From Cristatella mucedo (taxonomy: Eukaryota > Bryozoa > Phylactolaemata > Cristatellidae): DNA of 64,000 bases. The notes beneath the pieces were generated by a model. It was not told the origin of the DNA and did not search any database. It was given only the letters and a program-made list of their open reading frames with translations. The stretch spans positions 2,257,501 through 2,321,500 of the forward strand of contig WPIO01000063.1 in the NCBI GenBank assembly GCA_009760855.2, read 5' to 3'. A program made the position numbers and the translations under genes. Shown here piece after piece: positions 32,500 to 43,550 of the stretch. Each line of letters begins with the position of its first letter. Within the stretch, counting starts at the first letter, position 1.

Positions 32500-34958
32500 A
32501 ATATCTGGTAAGTGTTTATAAGTAACAGTAAAGCAGCTGTTTTTCGCCCAAAATAAAAAAGCAGTAAATAGCTGTTTTTTCTAACTGTTTTACTGTTTCT
32601 AACGGAAACTTTTAAACAAAAAGATACTACAACTGAAGCTCCAACGTTCATTATGGATATGAAATATGTAACGGAAAAAGTAATACAATTTCTGTCGAAT
32701 GTGTTTGTAACTTGTTATGGATTTTTATCAAACTGGCCAAAGACTAAAATTAAATGCAATTTTGCAAAAATTAAGTAGAATATAAGCGCAAATTGATCTT
32801 GTCGCATCAACAAATTTTGATCTTCGTTTCACTTTACAGCACCGTCTTCAGTTTGGGAATATGCTGTAAAAACAAAAGAATCCAAATTACAGAAGAGCCA
32901 GGAGGTCAATTTGTACGATGCTGTAAAATTATCAAATGTCCTCAAAACTTTATTGAAGAATCGTCTGAAAATACAAGGAGTTGATTTTGATAAACCTGCT
33001 GGAGAGTGTGCATCTGAGGAAGCAGGAAGTGAAGCCCATGAACAATGAGAGAGCAGAAACGTTTACAGATTTCCTGTGTCGAAAGAGTCTGAAGGAGACT
33101 GTTACCCGGTCTGGCCGCTGATGGAATATCGATTAAAGCTGTCGCTAGAAATAAGCATGCACGGCAATCAATCTCGCGGGACGGATTCAAGCTTCCAGTC
33201 AACGAACGCTCTGTGATGAAGCTGGTGCATGGTGATTACAAAGAAAAGAGAAACAAAACGATTGCCGACATCCAGGGAAAACTCGAGAGAGGAGTAAAGT
33301 TTACAATGACTGATGGTGAATACACAACCGTAAGAGGACTTCGATTCTTCGAAATCAGCATTCAGGATAGCAGCGATGAAACAACAATCAAGACGGACCG
33401 TGTTCGCATATTTGGTTCATGCACGGCTCTTGATACGGTTGAATCAATAAAATAGCATTTGAGCGTTTTTGGAATATCAATGCAGAGGGATTTGGTGGGA
33501 TATACTCTGGATGGAGCTGCAGTAAATCAGTATTCATTAGCCAAATAGATGTCATGGACAGTTTTGCTTCAACCATGATCTGCACCTAGAAGTATGTGAC
33601 ACATTTTACAAGAAGAGTACTGAGATGGACTATTTAAACCTGGATAGTGACAATAGTGATGAAACGGACAATTTTGAACAGGTACGGGCATGGAAATGAT
33701 CAGCGATGATCCATTAGAAGGAGACATCGATAACCACGATCTGCCGCTGAAGTCAAGCAAGCTTGTCAAATTCCTCAACAAAGTCAACTGTTTGAAATAA
33801 TGCCTTTCAATTTGAAGTATAAGGTTGTGGACAAAGTTCGTGCGCCATGATTTTAATATCAAATAAATGAAATAATGATTTAATGAATTTAATAATGATT
33901 TAATAAAATAGTTGACACGCGAAATTTTTCCTCAAGCTTATAAAAGCAGATTTCGGAGGTGTAATTTTAACTGCATCTTGACGTGAAGACGCTTTGGAAC
34001 TCCATCGCAACAATAAGCCGCTAGTAAAAACAGAAGTCGTCATCCACGAGACACTAATTGAATTCAATGCGCTGGAAATGATTGAGACATTGATTTTTGA
34101 CGCTCTCAAAGCTCTTCTGAAGGCAATGAAACATATTAAAATTGCTGTTGAAAATATAAGTCGAGACGATGTGACGGTAATGAGTAAAGTAAAGTGCAAA
34201 GTAAAGTACACAACAATTTTAGAATTCATTTTCAATAAGCTCTCAATACTGGATAGTGATATCAGTATCAAACCCATGGAAAAGTTGCAGTGTCTCATTT
34301 AAGAGAGATAAAACATACATGTCGTGAACCTCTTTTGAGGTCTCAAAGATCCATTTGTCTCCCTGTAAAAAAATTGCACTAAATTTTGCTGTTAATCTAG
34401 CGCCTCGTCTATTTAGAGTCAAAGACGTAGAAGTTGTCATCGAACAGTCACCAAATGATGCTGAAAGTGAAATTTTCAATTAAAGATGAATTAAATTAAT
34501 TGCTTTAAAAAGATGGATCATGAATTGCAGTTGGAGGCCAAGACAGCTTTCAAATGACTCAAGTCCAAGTTCATGCTCTTCAGGAACTCTGGCTAACGCA
34601 CTGAAAATCCCCGGAAATTGTACAACGTAATTATATCCATAAAACCGACATCAATCGATGTTGAAAGAGTTTTTTCGGTCTGCACGAATTTCTTTAAAAA
34701 ATAAAGATCACGTCTCTACGACAAGTTGCTTAATGCACTTGCATTTTTGAAATATTATTCTAATTAAAAAATGTATTGATTTAGAACTTATCACGAAAGA
34801 TATGTAAGAAAAAGGTGTTTATCACAAAAGTAAGCTATAGACTAAAATTAGTGAAAAAATGGAAAAAAACAGTAAAAACAGCTGTATGCAGCTTTTTTGA
34901 AAAAATTAGAATCAGTAAACAGCTGTTTTAAAAAAATGACTGTTCTTTTAGAGACCTG
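32500..34958 (+). mobile_element. hAT transposon remnant, nested in LINE-A
   Basis: Decayed hAT-superfamily transposase on the plus strand, in several frames. Readable in order: the segment with RGLRFFEISI (33342 onward), then TDRVRIFGSC and, after a frameshift, VFGISMQRDLVGYTLDGAAV (catalytic-core region with the T-D-G-A motif); a central helical part (33994-34302) with EFIFNKLSILDSDI; and the C-terminal hAT dimerisation motif SVDVERVFSV...RSRLYDKLLNALAFLKYYF near 34655-34760. Both ends carry CAGCTGTTT-type subterminal repeats. The right terminus reversed is CAGGTCTCTAAAAGAAC; the left terminus is degraded. The flanking LINE sequence overlaps by about 8 bp, as expected for hAT target duplication. 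Non-functional. Confidence 0.85.
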
Positions 34959-35050
34959 AATTGGCAATGATGCCCAGCAGGAATGGCACTCGAGAAGGAC
35001 TTGATGATATCAATAGTATCTAAGGCAGCCGAAAGATCAAGCAAACTGCC
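34959..35050 (-). mobile_element. Old LINE-A copy, part 2
   Basis: TTGGCAATGATGCCCAGCAG to AAAGATCAAGCAAACTG, matching 56420-56500 of the best LINE-A copy and continuing from part 1. Confidence 0.85.
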
Positions 35051-35198
35051 GAGCTGGTTTGGCCCAGTGATTACGATGCTCGCCCCGACCAAGGTCTGGC
35101 CGAGGTCGTGGGGTCGAGCCCTGTGACACATGTGAAGCGCCTGAATAGAGATTAAGTTATCTTAGGGCGCTATACTAATGAATTATATTTAATTTTTT
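35051..35198 (+). mobile_element. SINE-A copy nested in LINE-A
   Basis: Head CCGAGCTGGTTTGGCCCAGT, box B GGGTCGAGCCC, then the LINE-A-like 3' end GAAGCGCCTGAATAGAGATT...GGGCGCTATACTAATGAATTA and an AT-rich tail. Confidence 0.88.
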
Positions 35199-37085
35199 AA
35201 TATTTAAACGAAATCAGAGAGACTTTACAAGTCTGCATTGTTGAGGTCATTATACACCCTAAGCAATACTGACTCTGGGGAGTGATTAGCTCTAAATCCA
35301 GACCGGAACTTACTTGCTAGGTTTGAAATCAATCTAAGAGTTCAGCTGGTTTACCACAACTCAGTCCAGGGTCTTTGACAGAAGTGGAAGAAGAGAGACT
35401 AGGCGGAAGTTGCTAAAGTTTTCTTGGTCTAGTGTGGATTTATTAATTCGTGGTCAAACAACAGCACTTTTTTAAAGGTTCAGGGACATGACCTGAGGCT
35501 AAGGACATATTTACAATGTTAGTTAATGCATGGCAGCGGCAGATCTATGTATCGTAGAAGTAGGGCAGTGGGAATAAAGTCTAGCAGATTTGTAGTCTTC
35601 TTTGACTGGGAGACGAATTTCAGGATGAGGTCACTTGTGACCTCCTTGAATGTAGACATTGATGTGCTGCACGGAATTAAGGGAGAGCAGTCCTCCTGTG
35701 GATGCATTATCGAGAGACAGGAGTCCAGAAGGGTTGCTGCTTACATCGGGGATGTACTCTCTGATCTTATCTGCTATGCTGAAAAATGAACTGAAGAAGC
35801 AATCAGTTAGATCACCACAAGAAAAACTAGGTAAGGAGCTTAACTGAGAGCGGTTAAGGAGATAGTTGATCGTAGGATTAGCATTTTTAGATTTTGCATG
35901 TGTGATTCAGCAATACATTTTGATAAAAGTTATACTTGACCTTTGCAAGGATCGATTTGGTATGACCTAGGCTAGACCTTGTATGCCTGTCGATGGACAG
36001 GTAGACCTGGTTTGGATGCTTTCTCAGGCTTACACTTTGTAGACCGAGCTAATTTTATGCATGCGGTCAATCGTAGGCCGTCCGGGCGAGTTCGCACAGT
36101 GCACCAAGTCTGAGGTGCTAACTTGTCGAGCATGTCAGCGTCGTGTTGTAACATTCTACCAGTGGTGACAGGTCGGAGGGGGGATTGAGCAACAGGGGCG
36201 AAGAAGATGTTCTCACGGGGACAGTATCGGTGGTAAGGGTCTTAAAGCTTCGCGATTCTCAGATGATTTTGCATGCAGAGGAGGGCATATACTGTAAACT
36301 GAATGAGATCCGCGTGTGGTCAATTGAGCAGAATTTGGTAATAGTAGGGGATGATATCAAGCAGCAGTGGGAGAATATTTAATCTAGTGTGTGACCCTTG
36401 TTGTGAATAGGGTAATGCACATGAGCCACAAGAGAAAATGAGTCAGTCAATCCACGAAATTACGGCACCTGAGGCGTCAGTTATGTTGTCAAAATGAATG
36501 TTAAAATCATGCATAACGAGGAAAATCGATTTCTTGCGAACAGAATCAAAATGAGATCAGAGAAATCTGAAATAAAGAAGAACCCGGTACAGGGGGAACA
36601 TTACTGCCAGTATTGGCAGCTTGTTGCCTGAGAGACTCGACATAAGCGATTCCAAAGACTTCAAGACTCTGCTTCAAGGGGGCTACAGATGGTTTGAAAT
36701 TGAAGGCGGATCATGCGACAATGGTGACTCCTCTACCTTTTGATTGATCTTGGGTGATAGAAGATGGAGAAGCCTGTCGAAGTGGCGTCGGTTATGATCT
36801 AAGAGTTTTTGATTGATCTTGGGTGATAGAAGATGGAGAAGCCTGTCGAAGTGGCGTCGGTTATGATCTAAGAGTTAGTCAATTTCAGCCAGTTCTCTGT
36901 CTCAGAAAACAGGTCGAGATTGACGTCAATAATAATGTCGTGTATAATTAGAGGTTTATTGTATCCATATATTGAGCGTGAACTCCGAAGGCAAGCATTG
37001 AGATGGACCACCGGGGTCACAGTAGGCTTGATGACGACTAAGCTAAAGTGATTCACAGCAGCCACTGAGAGAGGTTGCTCACAGC
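35199..37085 (-). mobile_element. Old LINE-A copy, part 3 (RT 5' part and endonuclease)
   Basis: The longest 5' extension of LINE-A in the window. Near 35240-35280 it encodes the TESALLRV region. On the minus strand around 36868-37065 the frame shows NKPLIIHDIIIDVNLDLFSE followed by TENWL, the N-terminal part of the apurinic-type endonuclease domain (family pattern I-x-D-L...L-x-[IV]-T-E-[TS]-W-L). Frames are broken, and a 69-bp tandem duplication lies at 36738-36875. Confidence 0.8.
36738..36875. repeat. 69-bp direct tandem duplication inside LINE-A
   Basis: The segment starting TTTTGATTGATCTTGGGTGA occurs twice with a 69-bp period (36738-36806 and 36807-36875) with no visible differences. 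69 bp is 23 codons, so it would not shift the endonuclease frame. The identity shows it is recent relative to the LINE decay. Confidence 0.92.
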
Positions 37086-37385
37086 GGCTCGAGAAAATAC
37101 CGAAATACCCATCAAGCCGGGCCTAAGGCCATGGGAACAAGGCTTGAAGCGGTAAGCGTGTAGATGTCCATCGGTACGTAATTTCTTACACGCTATGGTC
37201 AGACAACAAACAGAAATCCCTTAAACAGGGCTTAGATGTATCGGTTTCAGTACATGATGTTCGCAAGAACTTGAACTTCTGGATGAGAATTCTGCAACGG
37301 ATAAGAAACACTAGTGGCGCTTGGTGTCAGGTGGTAAGAATGAAAGATTGCCTTAGAAGCTGGTTTCTAGAGGGAGTTACTATTT

Positions 37386-37548
37386 GGGTTGATGGTATAC
37401 AAGGTAAGGCGGTTACTTTTCAAGACCTCGGTCTCGAGGTCATGGGTTCGAATCCTGTGGTCGGTGATTCCTTATCTCGGCTGCAAGTGGTGATGATAAC
37501 CGTAGAGGCTCTTCTGTCTCTATTCATAAGAGGCTGTTAAATCAGCAG
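37386..37548 (+). mobile_element. SINE-B copy, well preserved
   Basis: Sense copy: head TGGTATACAAGGTAAGGCGG, perfect box B GGTTCGAATCC at 37445-37455, GGCTCTTCTGTCTCTATTCA and 3' end GAGGCTGTTAAATCAGCAGG. Useful as a reference for the family. Confidence 0.88.
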
Positions 37549-37601
37549 GTATGTTTTAATTTTTAAAGTTATGATTGTATTTTTGGACGAGTAGAAACAA
37601 G

Positions 37602-37745
37602 GTTAGCTGATTCAATAGACCTAACATGTATCGGCAGAAAACCTTTAACGGCTATCACAGCCATTTACAAGAGGCAATATAGGATCGCCCACTTCAAGAC
37701 TCGAACCCATGCCCTGTGCTGTGTAGTGAAGAGAAAGCACCTTAT
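37602..37745 (-). mobile_element. SINE-B copy, diverged
   Basis: GTTAGCTGATTCAATAGACC, CCTTTAACGGCTATCACAGC and ACTCGAACCCATGCCC follow reversed SINE-B. Confidence 0.75.
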
Positions 37746-37749
37746 CATA

Positions 37750-38615
37750 TAGCATAGCTTAGGTGATGAACCTGCCTCTATACGACCTCCGACCGTGAAC
37801 CATTTTCAAGTCGTTTGAAACAGATTTCCGCTCTCTGCCTCGCGTCTCAAAACATCGCCTGCTAAGCTATTTAGACAGAAAACTGAGTTGTACGACTTCA
37901 CGCTGCTCATTCCTTTCCATCTTCCAACTTATGTTAAACTCTTAGCCTGTCCATGAAAAATTCCAGGCTACGGGCCAGCAGCAGCTGGCAATCGGGATAC
38001 AAGTGAAAAGGGAAAATAAGACTAAACCTTCTGTCGAATAGGTGCCAGCTGTTGGATGCCTATTCCGTCTGGCTTCTAGACTTAGTGTCCACAACTCAGG
38101 TAGTAAGGTTTTCAGCATTAGGTGTCCGAAGCAGGAAGTGATAGGCAAACCATTTCCCGGATCCGACGACATGGAGAGCCCACCTCTGTGGTCAGTGGGG
38201 GCACGTGATTGCTTGCTCTCACCCTGCCGTTATTGGATCAACTTACTCTTCCATTTCTTAAATCGAACGCTGGATGACTCCATGCGACAGACCAACGTGA
38301 CTCCTGTCTCACGGTGACCAGGTAGCATGAGCAAAATTTGGGTATTTTTATGTTGCGGGGCTTCGAAATGCATGGAAGCAAAGCGATGCATCCGTGCAGC
38401 TAAAGGACACGCCTCATTTCATTTAAACAACCACGAGCTCAATGTAAGGCTCACATGTTTCCTGTCATCGAGCGATGATTCAACAGCTGGCTGCAAGGTT
38501 ACAGTAGAGAATGGCTTCTTAAGAATGTATAGTGTAATCGAAAGCACAGGACCAGCAAACTGCTGCAGAGAACACGCAAAGTCCTGTTGAGCCAGAGGTC
38601 TGGCGCCGGAAGCTA
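37750..38615. other. Unassigned sequence
   Basis: No gene or recognised repeat. Frames present are short and without motifs. Confidence 0.4.
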
Positions 38616-38619
38616 GTGA

Positions 38620-38778
38620 CTAGCTCGCCGAGCTGGTTTGGTCTAGCGGTTAAGGTGCTCGCCCCGACCAAGGTCTGGCTGAGGTCGTGGGCTCGAGCCC
38701 CAAGGCATATGTGAAGCGCCTGAATAGTGATTAAGGTCTCTTGGGGCGCTATATAAATGAATGAATTATAAAATGAAT
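38620..38778 (+). mobile_element. SINE-A copy, best preserved
   Basis: tRNA-like head with box A TGGTCTAGCGG (38639-38649) and box B GGCTCGAGCCC (38690-38700, two transitions from GGTTCGANTCC), then GGCATATGTGAAGCGCCTGA, ATAGTGATTAAGGTCTCTTG, GGGCGCTATATAAATGAATG. The last part is the same stem-loop as the LINE-A 3' end. Confidence 0.92.
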
Positions 38779-39404
38779 TATAGCTCGGATATGGCGCGGC
38801 CGTATGCTGGCTATAGCCTCGTTCTAAATCAAGCAGGCAGCACGTGACGACAGTGGAGGCTTCCTCCTGGGTCCATTCGTACAAGCTCTGCACGATCAGT
38901 CAGGGCGAGCTGTCTCGTGTTGGCATATTATTCTACCGAGCTTCTGTTTACTCCCTGCTGACCGTGCCACGAGGCATACAAAAAAGAGAGCTAGAAAGCA
39001 TCATCTTCATTCTCTTCCTACTCTCTTGTTATGGCTAGCATATGAATGACATGTATTGCTCCTAGCCCACGCCCATCGCTCGATTGCAATCTAGCTCTGG
39101 ACGGGTGGACGGTCTGCTGCAGACGTCTGTTTTTTCCCGGCTACTCTGGCAATGGCATTGGTACAGCTGGCATTGGAAAGGCCTCTGGCTGGGTACATGG
39201 GCCTCGGGTGAGGGTGGAAGGGCTTGTATGAGTCCATTTTGGGCGACGCACTATCACTGGACAGCAGCGGCACTTGCAAAGCCGGCAAGGATTGACAGCC
39301 CCAAAAAAAGCCTTCAGGTCAAAGCTGGGGTGGGTGGGTGAGAGGATTGAATGGCGGGTGGGCGGGTGAGCAAGGGGGAATGGTCGAGTTCCGGTAAGCG
39401 CTAA

Positions 39405-39478
39405 GTGCAGGTTAATAATAATGGTGAGACGTTTGCATAGCACCTTAAGGGAACTGAATTTTTTCCAGGCACTTTATG
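39405..39478 (-). mobile_element. SINE-A / LINE-A tail fragment
   Basis: TAATAATAATGG, TTTGCATAGCACCTTAAGGG-AACTGAATTT and CCAGGCACTTTATG: reversed shared 3' end. Confidence 0.65.
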
Positions 39479-39574
39479 TGCACTCGAAAAGAAGTTTTCA
39501 CCATAGGTCCGATCCCTTTAGTGAAGGCATTCTCGCCTCCTGACATAGAGCGCTCTAACGTGCGTTCTTGTTCG

Positions 39575-39688
39575 TTGCAGAATTCTTCCGAAAATCAAAG
39601 TTCTTGCGAGCATCGTATACGTTAAGCGCCTAGAGAGAGATCAAGTTCTCTGAGGGCGCTTTATCAAGTGAAAAATTATTATTAAGGG
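39575..39688 (+). mobile_element. LINE-A 3' tail
   Basis: Ends with GTTAAGCGCCTAGAGAGAGA, TCAAGTTCTCTGAGGGCGCT, TTATCAAGTG and a short ATT run. Confidence 0.85.
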
Positions 39689-39689
39689 T

Positions 39690-41984
39690 GTTTCGTTAAC
39701 ATCTTTTGCATGCAGTTCGTTGCGACCACGAGGCAGTGTCTCTTCGGATGTCGGTACTTGCCAAGTGCTTGCGTGCTGCAGCTGCTCCACTCAGGCCGAA
39801 TGCCTTCGGAATACTAGGTGGAAACGAGTGAAGCCAAAGGCCTGCCTGCTGCTCATAGAAATTGCATGCAGCCGGTAATGCAGCCGAGTGCAATCGGTTA
39901 CTTCCAAGGCCTGGTGAGCATTGACTTCGGCATAGCATCCTAGATGGAGCCAGGGAAGCTGATCAGCACCGGCTGAGAGACACAATCGATTTTGCAATGC
40001 CATTAGTTCAAGGCTTGTGTCTAATGCAGAATAGCTTGCGGCTGTTCTGGGTTGTTCTGGGTTAGTGGCTGCCTCCGGGGCTCCGATTGCTAAGCTCTGC
40101 TGTCGTCTGCTGCTGTCGTCTGCCGGCTGCAGGCTAGCCGACGACAGGACAGGACGGGACCGAACAGGCTCCCATTAGCTTCAAATGTGACACACCCACC
40201 ACCTCCTTCAGGCAGCAGCTGCTACCACGAGCAGGAGAGTCTAGAGCTCGAAGGCCTGGCAACTGCTACAAGCAGGCTACTTTGTCTGTGGAGATCGAGA
40301 CGAGTGATGGCTTGGCAGCATTTTTTTCGGAGGCACAGGGTGGAAGAAATTTGTGGTGACTGTCTGTGACTCACTGAGACATTGAGCAATCCTCACTCTC
40401 ACCGACGTCTGCCGGATGTCACTTATTGGTGGTGAAGGTGCAAACATCCTGTGTAGCGGCTGTTAATTCGTTAAGCCAGCCTCAATTAAATTGCCTTGAC
40501 AGCTTTTTAGGTCGCTGCAAGGCTTTCCTGCAATCGCCATAGAAATGCAATAATTTGCCATATATAATTTACTAGGAACTATCGGCAATGGCACAAAAGA
40601 TTGAACGACAAATCTACAGAGCAGAGGTGGGTGTCGTTCGTTGTAGAGACTTTATTGGAGGGCCTTTTTCGAAGGTTATGGGTAAACCGTGAACTTGGCT
40701 CGAACCACTATTTGCCTCTTCCAAATCTAGTAAACCAAATAATTTTCGCTGAGTCTGCAGGGGACAAAGTCTTTCTGGAAGTGCATTACGGATGTGGGCT
40801 GCAGTACTCCAATCTTCGAGTCATTGTATTTCACTGCTCTGCCGAGATTTGATACCGGCAATGCCACATTGAGAGGGTGGTAGGGACGGTGGAGCTGCTG
40901 GAGATAGTTCTTTCGCCAGCACGCGGTCGGGTCGGCGGTGGCCGCTCACATCTTCAGCAACTCGGCACCAGCACAGCTGTGAGACCGTGCAGTACTCACA
41001 TACCTACCTGAAATATACGAACGAACTCACAGCGGCTGTGCAGCTGCAATTTTCCTTCGTCGAGTACACAAGGGCCACAGGTTTACCTTATAACAGCTGC
41101 TGCTGGGAGCAGCTGCAATCTGGTAGCCACATAAAAAGCGCCGCCCACCCACCTGAGTGCATTAGTTTGCCGAGCCCACTCGGCCTGGCAGACAGAGCAG
41201 CCTGTACCAGCCGATTACCACCGCAGAGGGACAACGAATTACCTGCGCGAGAAAACTACCGCAAGCCATGCTCCCAGGCTGGAGACTTTTATTCACTGCC
41301 TGTAGGCTGGCTTGAATGCACCTCGGCTTTACATTGGCCAGCATGACGGTGCCGGAAGTGGTTGACGGAGGCCATGTCTGCTTCCTGTTCATTCATAACG
41401 CTTCGTAGTCGGCCAGACTTATGAGGGCAGAACGGCACTCCAAGGAGAGAAAAGTTTGCGAAGTGAAATGCGCCCGAGTGAACAGTGCTGGTGCGGAAGC
41501 TGGCTGGCGAGCGGCCAGCCATAGGCGCTTCGGATGCTCTACGACCGAAGAGGCCTCCACATACGGTCGCACACACACATCCGGTCGCACCCTCATCTCA
41601 CACATCCGGTCATATCGCTCGAGCTTCTGGTCGGCAAGTGAATGCACCGAACGATTGAGGCTCTATCCGGCTTAGGGCACAGCATGCAAGTAGCAGACAC
41701 AGCCATCCTTCAAAGCCCTGCAACCGGGCCGAATGAGGCGTTTCTATCCTGTCTAGTGAATGCACCCAAAGTAGAGCTCCAACCAGCCAGGGAGGACACA
41801 AAGAGGACTGTTATTTCGACGCTGGAGAACAGCCCGGTGCCCAATTTTTGCTGTTTCCCATTGCGGCACAACTTCACCGGCTCGACGCTCTCACCGCTCA
41901 TTGTCGCTCACATACTCATTTAATGTCTCCGTGGCACGTGCATGCTCACATGCGCACGATTGCTTGAGCTGGCAGAGGTATCTC
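39690..41984. other. Unassigned sequence
   Basis: About 2.3 kb with no recognised repeat or domain. Frames at 40987-41346 (plus) and 41393-41647 (minus) have no motif I know and lack splice support. A small duplicated TGCTGTCGTCTGC unit is at about 40098-40124. Confidence 0.4.
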
Positions 41985-43130
41985 GTTGAGACAGAAGGCT
42001 GGGAGGGACAAAAGCATAGGCACAACTAAGTGTCATCTGCATAGAAGTGAAAGCATAGACTATGACTATACTCCAATATAACTAAAATATAACTATAATA
42101 TAATCCAATATAACTATACTCTAACATGCCGATGAAGTGAAATAATCAAGTACACAGGAAGAGGTCACCAAGTTAGTAACCGCAAGCATGGTACTAGCGC
42201 ACATCAGCAGACGAGCCCAGCATGGTGCCAGCGCATGTCAGCAGATGAGTCCATTTGCAGGCTAAATTTGAGAAAAGCATGGCTACGCAGTAGGCCAAAT
42301 GGTAAGTTTCAGCAATTCTGGATGGCAAGGTTTCAATTTCAAAACTTGGCTGGCAGGGTTATCACCAGCCAGCCACCAGCCAGTTTTTCCACCAGAGCAA
42401 CTTGACGAGCTGGTTTAGTGATGCTGTGATGGTACTAATGATACCATCACAGGTACTAATGAATGCTGACTCTGTGGAGTGATTAGCTGTCAATCCCGAC
42501 TGGAACTTACTTACTAGGTTTGAGGATCAATGTAAGAGTTCAGCTGGTCTACCGCAACTCATTCCGGGGTCTTTGATGGAAACGGTAAAAGGGAGACTGG
42601 GCGGAAGCTGCTCAAGTTAATTTCATCTAGTTCTGTTTTCTTAATTAGTGGCCTAACAACGGCCTTTTTGAAAGGTGAAGGGATACGATCTGAGGCTAAG
42701 AACACGTTTATTGTGTTGGTCGTGCATGGCAGAAGTAGATCTAGGTAGGCATCGTAGAAGTAGGACAGTGGGAATAGGGTCTAGAGGGCAAGTAGTCTTT
42801 CGTCGTCTTCGACTGGATGGCGACTTTCAGGATAAGGTCACTCATAGCGTCCCTGAATGTAGACATTAAGGTACTGCAGAGAATTGAGGGACAGGAGTCC
42901 TGTGTTGCTGTTATTGAGGGATGGGAATACAGCGGGGATACTGCTCCTCTAGGAAAGGACTCTCTGTTAAGGTCTATGTAGCTGGCAAAGAAGCTAGAGA
43001 AGCGATAGGTTAGGTAGGTTGCCACGACGACTGCTAAGTAAGGAGCTACCCTGGGAGCATTTGAGTGGATGGTTGATCGTAGGTTGAGCGGTTAAGAAGA
43101 CCCTGTCGGCACTTTGGTTTCCATAACATT
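41985..43130 (-). mobile_element. Old LINE-A copy in fragments
   Basis: 41985-42060 (GGCTGGGAGGGACAAAAGCA...GTCATCTGCATAGAAGTGAAA) is reversed RT near motif C. 42440-43130 (GAATGCTGACTCTGTGGAGT, TTAGCTGTCAATCCCGACTG and onward) is the more 5' region, similar to 35270-35880. The roughly 380 bp between them is not LINE-A and is not identified. Confidence 0.75.
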
Positions 43131-43434
43131 TCCTAAGAAGTCTGCTAAGTAATGAATTACTGTGGATCCAGGGTGTAAGTTACCAGCACGAGCTTGTGCA
43201 TAGGTGATGCTTGCTTCTGAGAGGCATGCGGCAGGAGCGAGCTGACCCATTGAGGCTGAATGGACTGAAACCACTGCCTGTCCTGCACAATCTGAACCCT
43301 CACGTGGTCGACTGCATCCCGGCCTTGGCTGCTGCCGGCTCGGCTAGCCGCCAGCACGGGTCATTCAATTGCAGTGTGAGTCACGTGACCATGAGGCATC
43401 ATGCATCGTCCTAAGAGAGCCTAGCCTCTATCCA

Positions 43435-43492
43435 TGCCCTTTGCGCTTGTCAGAGGGCTCGAGCCCACGGCCTCGGTCGTCAAAGGCTCGGC
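43435..43492 (-). repeat. SINE-A box B fragment
   Basis: GAGGGCTCGAGCCCACGGCC-TCGGTCGTCAAAGG, reversed SINE-A core without tail. Confidence 0.5.
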
Positions 43493-43503
43493 GCGGTATG
43501 GCC

Positions 43504-43550
43504 CTGGGCCCAGTAGGCCAGGCCAGGGTGGCGTGGCCTACTGGGCCCAG
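43504..43550. repeat. Perfect 17-bp inverted repeat, 13-nt loop
   Basis: CTGGGCCCAGTAGGCCA (43504-43520) and TGGCCTACTGGGCCCAG (43534-43550). GC-rich and without a mismatch, immediately beside the SINE-A fragment. Confidence 0.92.

Noticed and set aside
37386-37548. A genuine tRNA gene
   Set aside because: Box A and box B are present, but the cloverleaf is incomplete and the same sequence recurs with a common 3' end, so it is a SINE. The same holds for 38620-38778.
40601-40852. 83-codon plus-strand frame
   Set aside because: No recognisable domain, no splice context and no repeat relation.
41421-41675. Overlapping 84-codon frames on both strands with repeated CATCCGGTC
   Set aside because: No motif; short local repeat of ACACATCCGGTCGCA only.
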